Part shown: positions 38,590 to 49,397 of the stretch, in pieces
Numbering within the stretch: the stretch's first letter is position 1
How the letters are laid out: each line of letters begins with the position of its first letter
NCBI GenBank assembly: GCA_019637615.1
Contig: JAHBVJ010000036.1
Span: forward strand, 19,083 to 83,082
Length of the DNA: 64,000 nt
Direction: 5' to 3'
DNA from: Anaerolineae bacterium
Lineage (GTDB): Bacteria > Chloroflexota > Anaerolineae > Aggregatilineales > UBA2796
Made by a program: the position numbers and the translations under genes
The notes under the pieces: model-generated
The model's database searches: none
Told to the model about the DNA's origin: nothing
The model's input: only the letters and a program-made list of their open reading frames with translations

Positions 38590-38609
38590 GAGAATCTTGA
38601 CCGACGCAA
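38582..38609 (-). promoter_or_regulatory. Promoter for the kinase operon
   Basis: On the minus strand, TTGCGT (38609-38604), a 16-bp spacer and TATAGT (38587-38582). The leader to the GTG at 38461 would be about 115 nt. It overlaps a plus-strand promoter candidate (TTGCGA 38560-38565, 18 bp, TATACT 38584-38589). Confidence 0.5.
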
Positions 38610-38725
38610 AGTAAAGTCCATCACGGAAATCTCTCAACCCCTTGCCCGTTGGCTTGCCGACGCCCCTGCCCCGCGTGCTGACTCTCTGTCACAATAGAGC
38701 CTGATTTCGTTACAGGAGAATCACC

Positions 38726-41305
38726 GTGTCGCGTTGGCGTTTCATCATCCCCATTTTGTTAGTTGTTCTGGTCGGCGTGTTAGGGGCGATCTACCTGAGC
38801 GCCAACCTCAGCGCCAGCGGCGGTCAGCAGCCCGTCATGCCGCTGGATGATGCCTACATCCATTTCCAGTACGCCCGCGCCATTGCCGAAGGTCACCCAT
38901 TCCGCTACAACCCTGACCAGCCGCCCACCTCCGGCGCGACGAGTCTGCTGTATCCGTTCGTCCTCGCCCTCGGCTACCAACTCGGCTGGCAGGGTGAAGC
39001 GTTGGCGTGGTGGGCAATCGGGATCGGCTGGCTATGCTGGCTCGGCTCCGCGCTGCTCCTGTATTTCACGCTGAATCGCATCACCGCCAAATTAACTGAG
39101 ATCGCCCCATCTTCCCTTAGCACTCAGCACTTAGCACTTAGCACTGTTCTCACCGTCGCCTTCATCCTCACCGGCTCTCTCGATTGGGCATTCATGTCCG
39201 GCATGGAAACCGGACTACTGATCTTTAGCATTTTCCTGACCCTGTATTTCTGCGCGCGCGAAGATCGACTCGGGATCGTCCTAGCCGCCATGCTCACCGC
39301 GATCATCCGCCCCGAAGGCTTGCCGATCGGCGTGCTGGCGGGCATCTACGCCGCCACCCTGAAAACTGAGTCGCCATTAGGCCGATCACAATCTATCAAA
39401 CGCTGGCTGCTGTATGGTGGCCTTCCACTGCTGGCGGGCTTGCTCCAACCGCTGATCAACTGGGCAGTCACGGGATCGCTATCCGCGACGGGCTTGCAAG
39501 CCAAGTCCTATTTCTACAATGTGCCCTTCGATCTTTCCGTCGCGATCTCGCAAACGCTGACGACGTTTCTCAAATCGTGGGCGCATTTGATGTGGGATGC
39601 CTCGCAGCCGACGCTGACCAGCCACGCGATCCTGCTGTTGCCGTTGGGCATCGTAACGCTGATCAACGGCTCGGTGCAAAGCATCCGCGAACGCCGCCTG
39701 ACATTGCCCATCTTGATCGTGGCGTGGATGCTGTGCGTCACAGGCATCGCCGCGACGCTGGAAACGGCTTTCTGGCAGATGGGGCGCTATCAGCAGCCCG
39801 CCATCGCGCTGTTGTATCCGCTGGCGCTGCTCGGCCTGCTGCATCTGCGCAACTTGCGTCATCCGCTGCAACTCCGTTGGGGCGTGCTCGGCTTAATCCT
39901 GTTGCAAACTGTGATCGCGGCGGTTCCCTACGTGCAGTATTACCGCGACAACGTGCATGAGGTGGCGTCGAGCCAGATTCCGATGGCTAACTATGTGCGT
40001 GATAACGTGCCCGCGACGGCAGTGGTCGGCGTGCATGACATCGGCGTGATGCGCTATCTCGGCGGACACACGACCTATGATGTGGTCGGCCTGACGACTC
40101 CCGGCGCGGCGCAGGCATGGCGCGGTGGCCCCGGCACGACCTATGAGCAGTTACGCCACGACACGCTCAGGCCGGATTATTTCGCGATCTATCCTGACGC
40201 CCGCAGTCTGACCTATTTCGAGGGAACGGGGCTGTTTCACGAACAGATCGCCAGTTTCCCGTCCGTGCTGCCGCAGTGGTACAACGTCGCGTCCGCCACA
40301 TGGACGGGGCAACATGTGTATCGCGCCGAGTGGTCAGCCGCCACATGGGCACGCGTGCCGCTTCAGCTAAGTTCGGTGCAAGCGACGAACGGGCTGGCGC
40401 TTGTCGATATGGTCAATGTGGCTTGGTTGAGCGATGAAGCCGCCCATCAATACCAGTGGCAAGCCGTCAAGCGCGATGGCTTTGCGTCCGAACTGCGCGA
40501 CATGCGCTACATCGCGTGTGCCTTTAGCGCGGAGAATGCGGGTTGCGGCGCGATGGACGGCGGGCGCATCTTGCGCGGCGAATCGATGCAGATCACGACG
40601 CAGCCTAACAAACCGCTGTTGTGGATCATGCGCGTACATCCGTTGGAAGCCGTCGAGCTGGAGGTCCGCGTGAATGATCAGATCGTGGCCTACCCGCATA
40701 TCTTCGCGCAGGCGGGGCAGTGGCTAGAAGTCGCCGCTATGATTCCAGCTTCGTTCATCACGGGCGATCAGACGCGGTTCAGCCTCACCATCAGCGGCGG
40801 ATCGGCAACTAGCGCCTATTTGCCGTTCTCTCACTGGTTCTTTCAGGGCGATCCGCAGCCTGACGACGCCATTCAGCATCCCGCGCCACCCGCCGTATTT
40901 GCTGACAAGATCACGCTTGCCGGACGCCAGATCGACTATGCGCCCTCAGCTCGGACACTCACGCTGATCTTAGAATTCCAGCACGACGAGACGCTCGGCG
41001 CGCTGTTTGGCCTCGATGCCAAGCTGTTCGTGCATCTGTACGATCCACAGGGCAAGCTGATGGAACTCCCCGGCGCGCAGTACGATGGACGGCTGGGCAG
41101 TGGCACGCTGCCGCCCGCCAACTGGCTCCCCGGCACGCTGCGGGAAACCGTTGAGCTTCAACTGCCGCCCGACCTCCCCGCCGGAACCTACCGTGTCGCC
41201 ATCGGCCTGTACAATCCGACCGGTGGTCTGGCGCGCTATCCCGTCACGGGCGACGGCGCGGACTCAGATCGCCGTCTGTTCATCGGTGAAATCACTGTGA
41301 AGTAG
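38726..41305 (+). CDS. GT-C-like membrane glycosyltransferase (predicted)
   Basis: An 859-residue protein. The first half has about ten hydrophobic segments, and the second half is soluble and beta-rich. After the first membrane segment comes DDAYIHFQYARAIAEG, the acidic loop motif of GT-C glycosyltransferases that use lipid-linked sugars. The second membrane-proximal part (VVGVHDIGVMRYLGGH) and the C-terminal beta domain resemble extracytoplasmic parts of such enzymes. A transfer of sugar from a polyprenyl-phosphate donor outside the membrane is inferred. Residues 131-141 (LSTQHLALST) are encoded by a heptamer repeat insertion. An AGGAGA site precedes the start. Confidence 0.7.
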   Translation: MSRWRFIIPILLVVLVGVLGAIYLSANLSASGGQQPVMPLDDAYIHFQYARAIAEGHPFRYNPDQPPTSGATSLLYPFVLALGYQLGWQGEALAWWAIGIGWLCWLGSALLLYFTLNRITAKLTEIAPSSLSTQHLALSTVLTVAFILTGSLDWAFMSGMETGLLIFSIFLTLYFCAREDRLGIVLAAMLTAIIRPEGLPIGVLAGIYAATLKTESPLGRSQSIKRWLLYGGLPLLAGLLQPLINWAVTGSLSATGLQAKSYFYNVPFDLSVAISQTLTTFLKSWAHLMWDASQPTLTSHAILLLPLGIVTLINGSVQSIRERRLTLPILIVAWMLCVTGIAATLETAFWQMGRYQQPAIALLYPLALLGLLHLRNLRHPLQLRWGVLGLILLQTVIAAVPYVQYYRDNVHEVASSQIPMANYVRDNVPATAVVGVHDIGVMRYLGGHTTYDVVGLTTPGAAQAWRGGPGTTYEQLRHDTLRPDYFAIYPDARSLTYFEGTGLFHEQIASFPSVLPQWYNVASATWTGQHVYRAEWSAATWARVPLQLSSVQATNGLALVDMVNVAWLSDEAAHQYQWQAVKRDGFASELRDMRYIACAFSAENAGCGAMDGGRILRGESMQITTQPNKPLLWIMRVHPLEAVELEVRVNDQIVAYPHIFAQAGQWLEVAAMIPASFITGDQTRFSLTISGGSATSAYLPFSHWFFQGDPQPDDAIQHPAPPAVFADKITLAGRQIDYAPSARTLTLILEFQHDETLGALFGLDAKLFVHLYDPQGKLMELPGAQYDGRLGSGTLPPANWLPGTLRETVELQLPPDLPAGTYRVAIGLYNPTGGLARYPVTGDGADSDRRLFIGEITVK
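39116..39145 (-). repeat. Heptamer repeat array inside a coding sequence (copy 3)
   Basis: On the plus strand four units CTTAGCA, CTCAGCA, CTTAGCA, CTTAGCA, the reverse complement of AGTGCTT-type units. Translated in the host frame they give LSTQHLALST, in a loop between predicted helices. Confidence 0.85.
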
Positions 41306-41311
41306 CAAAAA

Positions 41312-41350
41312 ATCAGGCCGCGCTCTGACTGAACACGGCCTGATACCATC
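41312..41350. terminator. Bidirectional terminator between convergent genes
   Basis: ATCAGGCCG (41312-41320) pairs with CGGCCTGAT (41336-41344). On the minus strand the stem is followed by a run of six Ts, so it ends purC transcripts well. On the plus strand it follows the GT-C-like gene by 6 bases but has a weaker T-tract. Confidence 0.75.
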
Positions 41351-41369
41351 TATTTCTTGCTGTCTTCTA

Positions 41370-41438
41370 CTTAGCACCTAGCACTCAGCACTCTCTTCCG
41401 TCTTCTATTCAGCACTAAGGACTAAGCACTCAGCACTG
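41370..41438 (-). repeat. Heptamer repeat arrays (copy 4, two blocks)
   Basis: Two blocks of CTTAGCA/CCTAGCA/CTCAGCA units, 41370-41392 and 41408-41438, between the terminator and the purC stop. The second contains GCACTAAGGACTAAGCACT. Confidence 0.85.
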
Positions 41439-41444
41439 TCTTTC

Positions 41445-42407
41445 CTACGCCAGTGTTACCAGCGCGCCCTCTAGCCGCTCCTGCGCCGGATACGAGGCGG
41501 GATGGAAGGGCAGCCCCGTCGTCATCTCGTAGACCTGCTGGAACGCCTGACTGAGCGCCACGATCAGGTCATCGGGCATCCGCACCGGATCGGTTTCCTT
41601 GAAATTCTGACCCACGTACCACAGCCGCGCCAATTCCTTATCCATGCTTTGTGGATCGCGCCCGGTCGCCATGTCTTGCGCATAATCTGCCGCGCGCCAG
41701 AAGCGGCTGTTTTCTGGCGTGTGCAGTTCATCGATCAGCATCAGTTTGCCCGTCTTCAGGTCATAGGCGAATTCGTATTTGCTATCCACCAGCATCAGCC
41801 CTTGCTTGGCGCACAATTCCTGCCCGCGCATGTATAAAGCCAGCGCCGCTTTTTGCACTTCCGCCCATGCGGCCTCGGTCAGGTAGTGCATCCCCACGAT
41901 GTCCGTCAGGGCTTGACGGGTGCCGCGCCCCACATCGGCTTTGGTCGTCGGCGTGACGACGGGTTGCGGGAGCTGCTGATTCTTCTTCAAGCCTTCGGGG
42001 AAGGTGATGCCGTACAGGTGGCGCATCCCGCTGGCGTAGGCAGGCCACAGGCTGGTCGAGGTGACGCCCGTGATGTAACCGCGCACCACCACGTCGAAGG
42101 TCAGCGCGCGGGCTTCACGCGCGATGGTGATGTTGGGATCGGGCGAACTCACGAAATGGTTAGGGATGATGTCACTGGTACGCTCGAACCACCACGCCGA
42201 CAGCTCATTGATCACTTGCCCCTTGTACGGCACGAGGCCGATCTCGTGATCGAAGATGTGGAGGCGGTCGGTGGCAACCAGAACACGATGTTTACTATCG
42301 CTCGTGATGTAAAAATCACGAACTTTGCCATGCGGCAAATCACCGGGGACTTCGAACTTGCTTAGCGCGTGAGGTAGAACCTTTAATATTGCGGCGGCAC
42401 TTTCCAT
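41445..42407 (-). CDS. purC: SAICAR synthetase
   Basis: A 320-residue protein. GKVRDFYI forms the ATP-binding N-terminal loop, ATDRLHIFDHEIG and FVVRGYITG-like segments follow, and LMLIDELHTPENSRFW is the characteristic C-terminal motif. It ligates aspartate to CAIR with ATP, giving SAICAR, in purine synthesis. The form is the longer, eukaryote-like/Chloroflexota type (about 300 residues) rather than the 240-residue enterobacterial one. No other purine gene is adjacent. The stop is followed by heptamer repeats and a strong terminator on this strand. Confidence 0.95.
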   Translation of the reverse strand: MESAAAILKVLPHALSKFEVPGDLPHGKVRDFYITSDSKHRVLVATDRLHIFDHEIGLVPYKGQVINELSAWWFERTSDIIPNHFVSSPDPNITIAREARALTFDVVVRGYITGVTSTSLWPAYASGMRHLYGITFPEGLKKNQQLPQPVVTPTTKADVGRGTRQALTDIVGMHYLTEAAWAEVQKAALALYMRGQELCAKQGLMLVDSKYEFAYDLKTGKLMLIDELHTPENSRFWRAADYAQDMATGRDPQSMDKELARLWYVGQNFKETDPVRMPDDLIVALSQAFQQVYEMTTGLPFHPASYPAQERLEGALVTLA

Positions 42408-42589
42408 GATACTCGTCCCTCCAATAATTCTATATGGTGCTGTTCAGTTCGGCTCCAATCCCTTCAACGGAACCAACTCGGTGTTCATTAGCCTCGGTCA
42501 GTACGGATGCCTCACATGTTAGGGTTCAATTACCTACAGGGTATCATAGGACATCAAAAATAGATCGATCAAAATTCACTCTACGCTCT

Positions 42590-42958
42590 ATGATCAATTT
42601 TCGGATGGTGGCATCGGGAAGGCAAATGGCGCGTGGCAAGCCAACTGTCGCGGCGGTGGGCAGGCTGTCGCGGGCGCTCGGTGATGAGCCGCGCCATCTG
42701 GCGGTTAGCGTGCTGCTGAACCAGACCATCCCGCCGCTGCCCAGCGCGACCGCCACCTCGACATTTTTGCCCTCGACACCTATCACTCCCACTGATCCGT
42801 CCAGCAACGCGGCAGTGGACGCCCCCGTCCGGCTGCCGGACACAGGCTACCAACCGCCAAGCGCAGCGATATCGCTAACTGAAACCCTCAGGCTAGTCGT
42901 CGCCGCGCTGGCTTTCGGCTTCGCCATCCTTGCCATACTGCGTCATCGTCGGTGCTAG
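42590..42958 (+). CDS. Small ORF with LPDTG-like sorting tail (uncertain)
   Basis: A 122-residue frame from the ATG at 42590. The middle is Ser/Thr/Pro-rich. The end has LPDTGY, then a hydrophobic segment (LRLVVAALAFGFAILAIL) and a basic tail RHRRC. That LPxTG plus membrane plus basic tail arrangement is the sortase cell-wall anchoring signal. No signal peptide is visible, and no sortase is in the window. The region before the Ser/Pro stretch (GKPTVAAVGRLSRALG) looks like the end of an XRE-type helix-turn-helix. It may be a remnant or a fusion. The frame stays open upstream to 42434. Confidence 0.4.
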   Translation: MINFRMVASGRQMARGKPTVAAVGRLSRALGDEPRHLAVSVLLNQTIPPLPSATATSTFLPSTPITPTDPSSNAAVDAPVRLPDTGYQPPSAAISLTETLRLVVAALAFGFAILAILRHRRC

Positions 42959-43039
42959 TCTCTGCGGACGGCGTGGCGTTCTCATAGGATCGCTATTGTT
43001 TTATCATGTACTTTTTATGAAAAATTCGCGGGTATGCCA

Positions 43040-43068
43040 TTGCATGAGGCATAGCGCATATGTATAAT
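43040..43068 (+). promoter_or_regulatory. Sigma-70-type promoter for dnaG-rpoD
   Basis: TTGCAT (43040-43045), a 17-bp spacer and TATAAT (43063-43068). The start point would be about 20 bases before the dnaG ATG. Confidence 0.65.
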
Positions 43069-43094
43069 GGCAATTCGATGAGGGGGCGGAATGC

Positions 43095-45155
43095 ATGTCT
43101 GTCACCGAGGAAGTCAAGTCTCGTCTTGATATTGTGAATTTCATAGGTCAGTATGTTCAGTTGAAAAAGGCCGGACGGAATTACACTGCCCGTTGCCCGT
43201 TTCACAACGAACGCACCCCATCTTTTATCGTCTTCCCCGATTCTCAAGCGTGGCGCTGCTTCGGCGCATGTGGTGAAGGCGGCGACATCTTTAACTTCGT
43301 AATGAAGCGCGAAGGCTTGGATTTCCCCTCAGCGCTGCACCTCCTCGCTGAAAAAGCGGGCGTCGAACTGCACGACAAATCTCCCGAACGCGCCAACGAA
43401 GAACAACGTCTCGATAAACTGCGCGGGCTGCTAGATGAATCCGCCCGTTTCTATCATGAGAAACTGCTGAATTTTGGCCCCGCTGCGGTGGCACGTGGCT
43501 ACGTGCGCAAGCGTGGCCTCGGTGCGGAGACGGTCGAGAAATTCCAGATCGGCTACGCGCCTAACGATTGGACGGTACTACTCAATCATCTGCTGCATCT
43601 CGGTTACAGCGAAGATGACTGCGTAGAAGCGGGCGTCGCCATCCGCAATGATAACGGGCGCGTCTATGACCGCTTCCGTCACCGCCTGATGATCCCGATC
43701 CACAACGTGACGGGCAAGGCCATCGGCTTCGGCGCGCGTGCGCTCGATCCCGACGACAATCCAAAATACCTGAACTCTCCACAGGGGCCGTTGTTTGACA
43801 AAAGCGCGACCCTGTTCGGGCTGCATCACGCCCGCCGCAGCATCCGCGAACAAGAGACCGCCGTCATCGTGGAAGGCTATATGGACGCGATTCAGGCGCA
43901 TCAGGGCGGCTTCACCAATGTCGTCGCCCAGATGGGTACGGCGCTGACCGAACCCCAGTTGAAGACCCTCAGCAAGTTCGCCCGCCGCCTGATCCTCGCC
44001 CTCGATCCTGACGCCGCCGGAGCCAAGGCCACCATGCGCGGCTTGGATGTGATCCGGCAGGTTTCGGAAACGGGCGAACCATTTTTCGATTCGACACGGG
44101 GGCTGTTACGATCAGCGAGTCGCCTCGATGTCGATTTGCAAGTGATGACCTTGCCGGATGGGCAAGACCCCGACGACGTAATCCGCGAAACGCCCGATCT
44201 ATGGCGCGAATTCGTGGAGAATGCCCAACCCGTCGCTGAATACGTGATGTCGGTGGGGACGGCGGGTGTTAACTCGCAAAGCCCGCTGGCTGACCGCGAA
44301 AAAGTGGCGCGGGAACTCCTTCCGATTCTGGTGGCGACAGAAAATAACTTACAGGAGCAAACCAACATCCAGCAGCTTGCCTTCAAACTCCGGTTGGATG
44401 TCAAGACGCTGATGCAATGGGCGGCGGATCATCGCTTACGCTTGACGCCGCGTCAGATTTTTGCCAGAGAAGGCAAACCAGAAAGCCCGCCAACCGCGAC
44501 TAACCAAGAACAACCAGCGCCGACGGCTTCCATCTCGCCGAAAACTGATTCAAAACCGTTATCTGATGGATTAGCCGCCGAACGCTACTGTCTGGCGGTG
44601 CTGCTGCGCAATCCCGGTCTGATGGCAGGCATCAATCGGCGTTTTCGCGAAATTGCAAATAAGGCTAAAAATGGTGATGAAGTGATGGGGCCGTTTTCCG
44701 CGCAGGACTTTACCAGCGCCGATTATCGCGCCATTTACAGCACCTTCCAGAGCGCGATTACGCAGTATGAGATCGAGCCAGAGGATTTTCTAAAACAGCA
44801 TCTACCTTACGATCTGACCACACAGGTCGAGGACTTAGCTGCTTATCCGTTAGAGCGCTTTGAACAAACATTGTCACCGTTGTTAAGCGTCGAAATCCAG
44901 CAAGTGAAGCGCGACCAGCAGAAATTTGCGCTGAATGGGGGACTTGAACAAGAATTACGGGTGCTGGAGCGGCGGGCGTTAGAACTGCGCAAAGCCCGTC
45001 TGCGCCGCGAAAATCTTGAACTGCAATTTTTGCAGAAAGAGCAGGAAGCCGAGCCGGCTGCGGAACTTCGCTTCTTGCACCGCGTATCACTGAATAGTAC
45101 AGCGATACGGCATATCGAAGCGGCGATGAGCCAGCTTGCACAGGCCATGCGATAA
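43095..45155 (+). CDS. dnaG: DNA primase
   Basis: A 686-residue primase. The N-terminal CHC2 zinc finger has CPFHNERTPSFIV and CFGACGEGGD, with one extra residue between the last two Cys. The catalytic core has the TOPRIM motif IVEGYMDAIQAHQ and ALDPDAAGAKA. The C-terminal DnaB-binding region (about 490-686) is divergent and helical. It makes RNA primers for replication at the fork. AGGGGGCGG precedes the ATG. It is followed 38 bases later by rpoD, the usual partner of the macromolecular synthesis operon; rpsU is absent. Confidence 0.96.
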   Translation: MSVTEEVKSRLDIVNFIGQYVQLKKAGRNYTARCPFHNERTPSFIVFPDSQAWRCFGACGEGGDIFNFVMKREGLDFPSALHLLAEKAGVELHDKSPERANEEQRLDKLRGLLDESARFYHEKLLNFGPAAVARGYVRKRGLGAETVEKFQIGYAPNDWTVLLNHLLHLGYSEDDCVEAGVAIRNDNGRVYDRFRHRLMIPIHNVTGKAIGFGARALDPDDNPKYLNSPQGPLFDKSATLFGLHHARRSIREQETAVIVEGYMDAIQAHQGGFTNVVAQMGTALTEPQLKTLSKFARRLILALDPDAAGAKATMRGLDVIRQVSETGEPFFDSTRGLLRSASRLDVDLQVMTLPDGQDPDDVIRETPDLWREFVENAQPVAEYVMSVGTAGVNSQSPLADREKVARELLPILVATENNLQEQTNIQQLAFKLRLDVKTLMQWAADHRLRLTPRQIFAREGKPESPPTATNQEQPAPTASISPKTDSKPLSDGLAAERYCLAVLLRNPGLMAGINRRFREIANKAKNGDEVMGPFSAQDFTSADYRAIYSTFQSAITQYEIEPEDFLKQHLPYDLTTQVEDLAAYPLERFEQTLSPLLSVEIQQVKRDQQKFALNGGLEQELRVLERRALELRKARLRRENLELQFLQKEQEAEPAAELRFLHRVSLNSTAIRHIEAAMSQLAQAMR

Positions 45156-45193
45156 CCGTCCAGACAACAAGTGGCTGAAATGAAGGCCGGAAT

Positions 45194-46861
<1,668 letters not shown>

Positions 46862-46875
46862 ATCGATGATCATCC

Positions 46876-46912
46876 AGTCCCTTCTCAGCGCGAGAAGGGA
46901 CTTATTTTCTCA
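46876..46912 (+). terminator. Rho-independent terminator after rpoD
   Basis: AGTCCCTTCTC (46876-46886) pairs with GAGAAGGGACT (46892-46902) around a 5-base loop, followed by TATTTTCT, 15 bases after the rpoD stop. Confidence 0.92.
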
Positions 46913-46978
46913 CCTTACGCAGTTTACACAGTGCCTACATTGCCTACGGCGATACCAGTGAACATGCCTTCACGTCGT

Positions 46979-47026
46979 CCCTCGGTTCCCCCTCTCCGCT
47001 TCGCAACGAGGGGGTCAGGGGGGCAG
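46979..47026 (-). repeat. GC-rich palindromic repeat, core inverted (copy 1)
   Basis: On the minus strand CTGACCCCCTC, GTTGCGAAGCGGA, GAGGGGGAACCGAGG. The 7-bp arms and outer flanks match the copy at 63503-63553, but the 13-bp core is the exact reverse complement of that copy's core. Confidence 0.85.
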
Positions 47027-47072
47027 GTTGCGTAAGGTCATTTTTCTTCTCAGCACGACCCCGTTTTCGCCC

Positions 47073-47750
47073 TTATCCGCGCAGTTCGTCCCCGCTACCT
47101 TCCGTCACCAGATCGGGTGGTGGCAGCAGTTTTTCGACGGGACGGGCGGGCTTGATGTCCAAATCCAGCGGTTCCAACGACACGATCTTGCGGAGCGTCG
47201 GCAGATAATACACGTTGTACACGATCATGTTCAAAACGGCGTGTTCGTCGCGGCTCACGCGGAATTCCAGATCGTTGATCGCCAGCCGGTACGAGCCTTC
47301 ATAGCCCAGACCGAGGATCAGGCTGCCGATCTTGAACCCATTCGACAGTTTCAACTGTTTCCATTCTTCGGGCGACAGCGGCGGGTTGTAACTGTAGATG
47401 CCATACGCGAGATGCGCTTGCCCCGTTTGCCGCGTCACCAACCCCGGCGCGACGGCGGCCTCCGTCAAGCCCACCGTCAGCGAGATCGTCAAAAACGCTG
47501 GCACGCCGAGGATCAGCAGGAACAAGAACAATTCGCCGCTGGATACAGGCGCGGTCAAGATCGTCAGGATGCCAAGCCCGCCGAGCACCAGCAGAATCGG
47601 GATCGCCCGCCGCGAAGCTTCTTTGCGCAGCCGCGCGATCTGCGTCGGACTCAAGCGCCCCTGTCGGTTGAGCTTCAAATCATCGGCGGTGAACTGGAAC
47701 GCCTTCGCCAAGTCGGAGGGCGGTGTTGGTAAGTCAGTTTTCATCAACAT
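47073..47750 (-). CDS. Hypothetical membrane protein after an ABC exporter
   Basis: A 225-residue protein with two adjacent membrane segments (about residues 50-66 and 72-95) and a soluble remainder with ISPTQIARLRKEASRR before them and NVYYLPTLRKIVSLEP near the end. No known family was recognised. The ATG has an AGGAGG site 10 bases upstream and lies 41 bases after the second permease, so it is probably the fourth gene of the ABC cluster. The two-helix plus VYY-x-P pattern is shared with the protein at 12497. Confidence 0.65.
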   Translation of the reverse strand: MLMKTDLPTPPSDLAKAFQFTADDLKLNRQGRLSPTQIARLRKEASRRAIPILLVLGGLGILTILTAPVSSGELFLFLLILGVPAFLTISLTVGLTEAAVAPGLVTRQTGQAHLAYGIYSYNPPLSPEEWKQLKLSNGFKIGSLILGLGYEGSYRLAINDLEFRVSRDEHAVLNMIVYNVYYLPTLRKIVSLEPLDLDIKPARPVEKLLPPPDLVTEGSGDELRG

Positions 47751-47791
47751 TGGTCACTTTCCTCCTACCAACACTAGCACACTTTGGCCTG

Positions 47792-48586
47792 TTAGCCACG
47801 CATCTCCATCAGGTTTCCAGATTCATAGCGCCGCAGCCCGCGATAGAAAACGAGCACACCGACGCTCAACACGCCGACTGCGCCCATCGTGCTCAACAGC
47901 GCGATCCCCGGCGAAAGCTGACGCAGCGCTTCTACGGGCAGGTACGACACGAACGCCGCCGGAATCAGTGTGAACAGGATCAACTTTACGCCGCCATCGA
48001 AGATCACGGCGGGATACGTGCTGAACGTAATCAGCGCGTTCACGCCCTGATCGAGCAGCGCGACGGCGTTGCCAAGGAAGAAGCCGAAACTGCTCACCAA
48101 GATGCAAAAGCCCACGAACAACATAGCGACGGAGAGCGTCAAGCAGATGAACATGAAGAGCTGTACAATGCTCGGATGCACGAACAGGATGTACGTGAAG
48201 AAGCCGAACAGCGCGTCCCCCCACGCCGACGCCAGCATTTTGCTCACCAGCAGATGCGGCAGCACGGGGCGCGGGTACAGCAGCCACGTATCAAGTTGCC
48301 CCTGTGTGATGAATGTCGCCAGCCACAGCGAGTTGCCGAACATGGCGAAGGCCAACCCGAATCCCGCCGCCGTGATCGCCCACACGGTGATCACGTCCTC
48401 ACGCGTCCAGCCGCGCAGCACCGGAAAGCGGTCGAAGAACACCACCCAGAAGATGACCCAGATGCCGTCATTGATGAACATGGCGATGACTTGCGACAAA
48501 AACGCGCCCCGATATTCCAACTGCGCGGCGAGGTTCAGCCGAACGTACGCCGCCAGCAGCCGCACCAGATCAGTGATAGATCGCAT
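47792..48586 (-). CDS. ABC-2 type exporter permease (DUF990-like), second subunit
   Basis: A 264-residue integral membrane protein with six predicted helices. The N-terminal amphipathic segment (YVRLNLAAQLEYRGAFL), the GWTREDVITVWAI loop and TGQLDTWLLYPRPVLPHLL-like LDTWLLYPRP match the DUF990/ABC-2 family of paired permeases. It starts one base after the first permease stops. It should form a heterodimeric channel with that subunit, driven by the ATPase at 49394. The substrate is unknown. Confidence 0.9.
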   Translation of the reverse strand: MRSITDLVRLLAAYVRLNLAAQLEYRGAFLSQVIAMFINDGIWVIFWVVFFDRFPVLRGWTREDVITVWAITAAGFGLAFAMFGNSLWLATFITQGQLDTWLLYPRPVLPHLLVSKMLASAWGDALFGFFTYILFVHPSIVQLFMFICLTLSVAMLFVGFCILVSSFGFFLGNAVALLDQGVNALITFSTYPAVIFDGGVKLILFTLIPAAFVSYLPVEALRQLSPGIALLSTMGAVGVLSVGVLVFYRGLRRYESGNLMEMRG

Positions 48587-48587
48587 A

Positions 48588-49397
48588 TTAGCCTCCGTTA
48601 CTGCTGATGCGCTGCATTCCGGCGCGGTAGATCAATCCCGCGACCAGCACATACAGCACGATAAACAGCCCTTGCTTGATCAGCAGTTCAGTGAAAAAGC
48701 CAAGTTCTGGCGCGACGAATAACTGCGCTGGCCCGTAGATAATGCTGGCGAACGGCAGTGATTTCAAGATCGGCTGTGTCCAGTCGGGGAACAGCGACAG
48801 CGGGATCATCATCCCGCCCAAGATCATCGTGGCGCGGCGGTACAGCAGCCGCAGCCCGTTGGTATCTTCTAGCCAGAACGCGCACAGCCCGATGATCAGG
48901 TCGCTCAGAAAGTCCAGTACGAAGGCCAGCGGCAGCGAGACTAAGAACAACAGGAGGCCGCCCGCCGAAAACGGGATGAAGCCGACCAGCACCACCACGA
49001 TCAGGATCGCGATGCCCAGATTCAGCGCGAACCGTACCAGCCGATCACCGAGCGCCACGCCCATACGATACAGCGGGTACGACATCGGGCGGATCAACTG
49101 AACAGCCAACGCGCCCGTCCGCACGTCCACGTCAATCTCGGCGGAAGGATTGCCGTTAGACATGATGAACGCTTCCGCCATGCCCAGATACCACAACATC
49201 TGCGCCAGCGTCAGGCCGCCCAAGCGCGCCGAGCCATCCGCCTCATACGTGATCTTCCACAACTGCATGAAAATGAACAGGATGATGAACAGGAATACCG
49301 TGCGCGAGGCCACCTCGCCCAGATATGCCAGATTCGAGCGTGCCGACGTGACGCCTACCCACAGATATTTGCGCAGTTCTGCCCGGAGTGCCGTCAT
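48588..49397 (-). CDS. ABC-2 type exporter permease (DUF990-like), first subunit
   Basis: A 269-residue integral membrane protein, about six helices, with RSNLAYLGEVASRT near the N-terminus and VDVRTGALAVQLIRPMSYPLY in a cytoplasmic loop. The R-T-G-x-L-x-x-x-L-I-R-P motif is the family hallmark and is matched by LDTWLLYPRP in the partner. Its ATG overlaps the ATPase stop by four bases (ATGA), so translation is coupled. The three proteins form one exporter. Confidence 0.92.
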   Translation of the reverse strand: MTALRAELRKYLWVGVTSARSNLAYLGEVASRTVFLFIILFIFMQLWKITYEADGSARLGGLTLAQMLWYLGMAEAFIMSNGNPSAEIDVDVRTGALAVQLIRPMSYPLYRMGVALGDRLVRFALNLGIAILIVVVLVGFIPFSAGGLLLFLVSLPLAFVLDFLSDLIIGLCAFWLEDTNGLRLLYRRATMILGGMMIPLSLFPDWTQPILKSLPFASIIYGPAQLFVAPELGFFTELLIKQGLFIVLYVLVAGLIYRAGMQRISSNGG

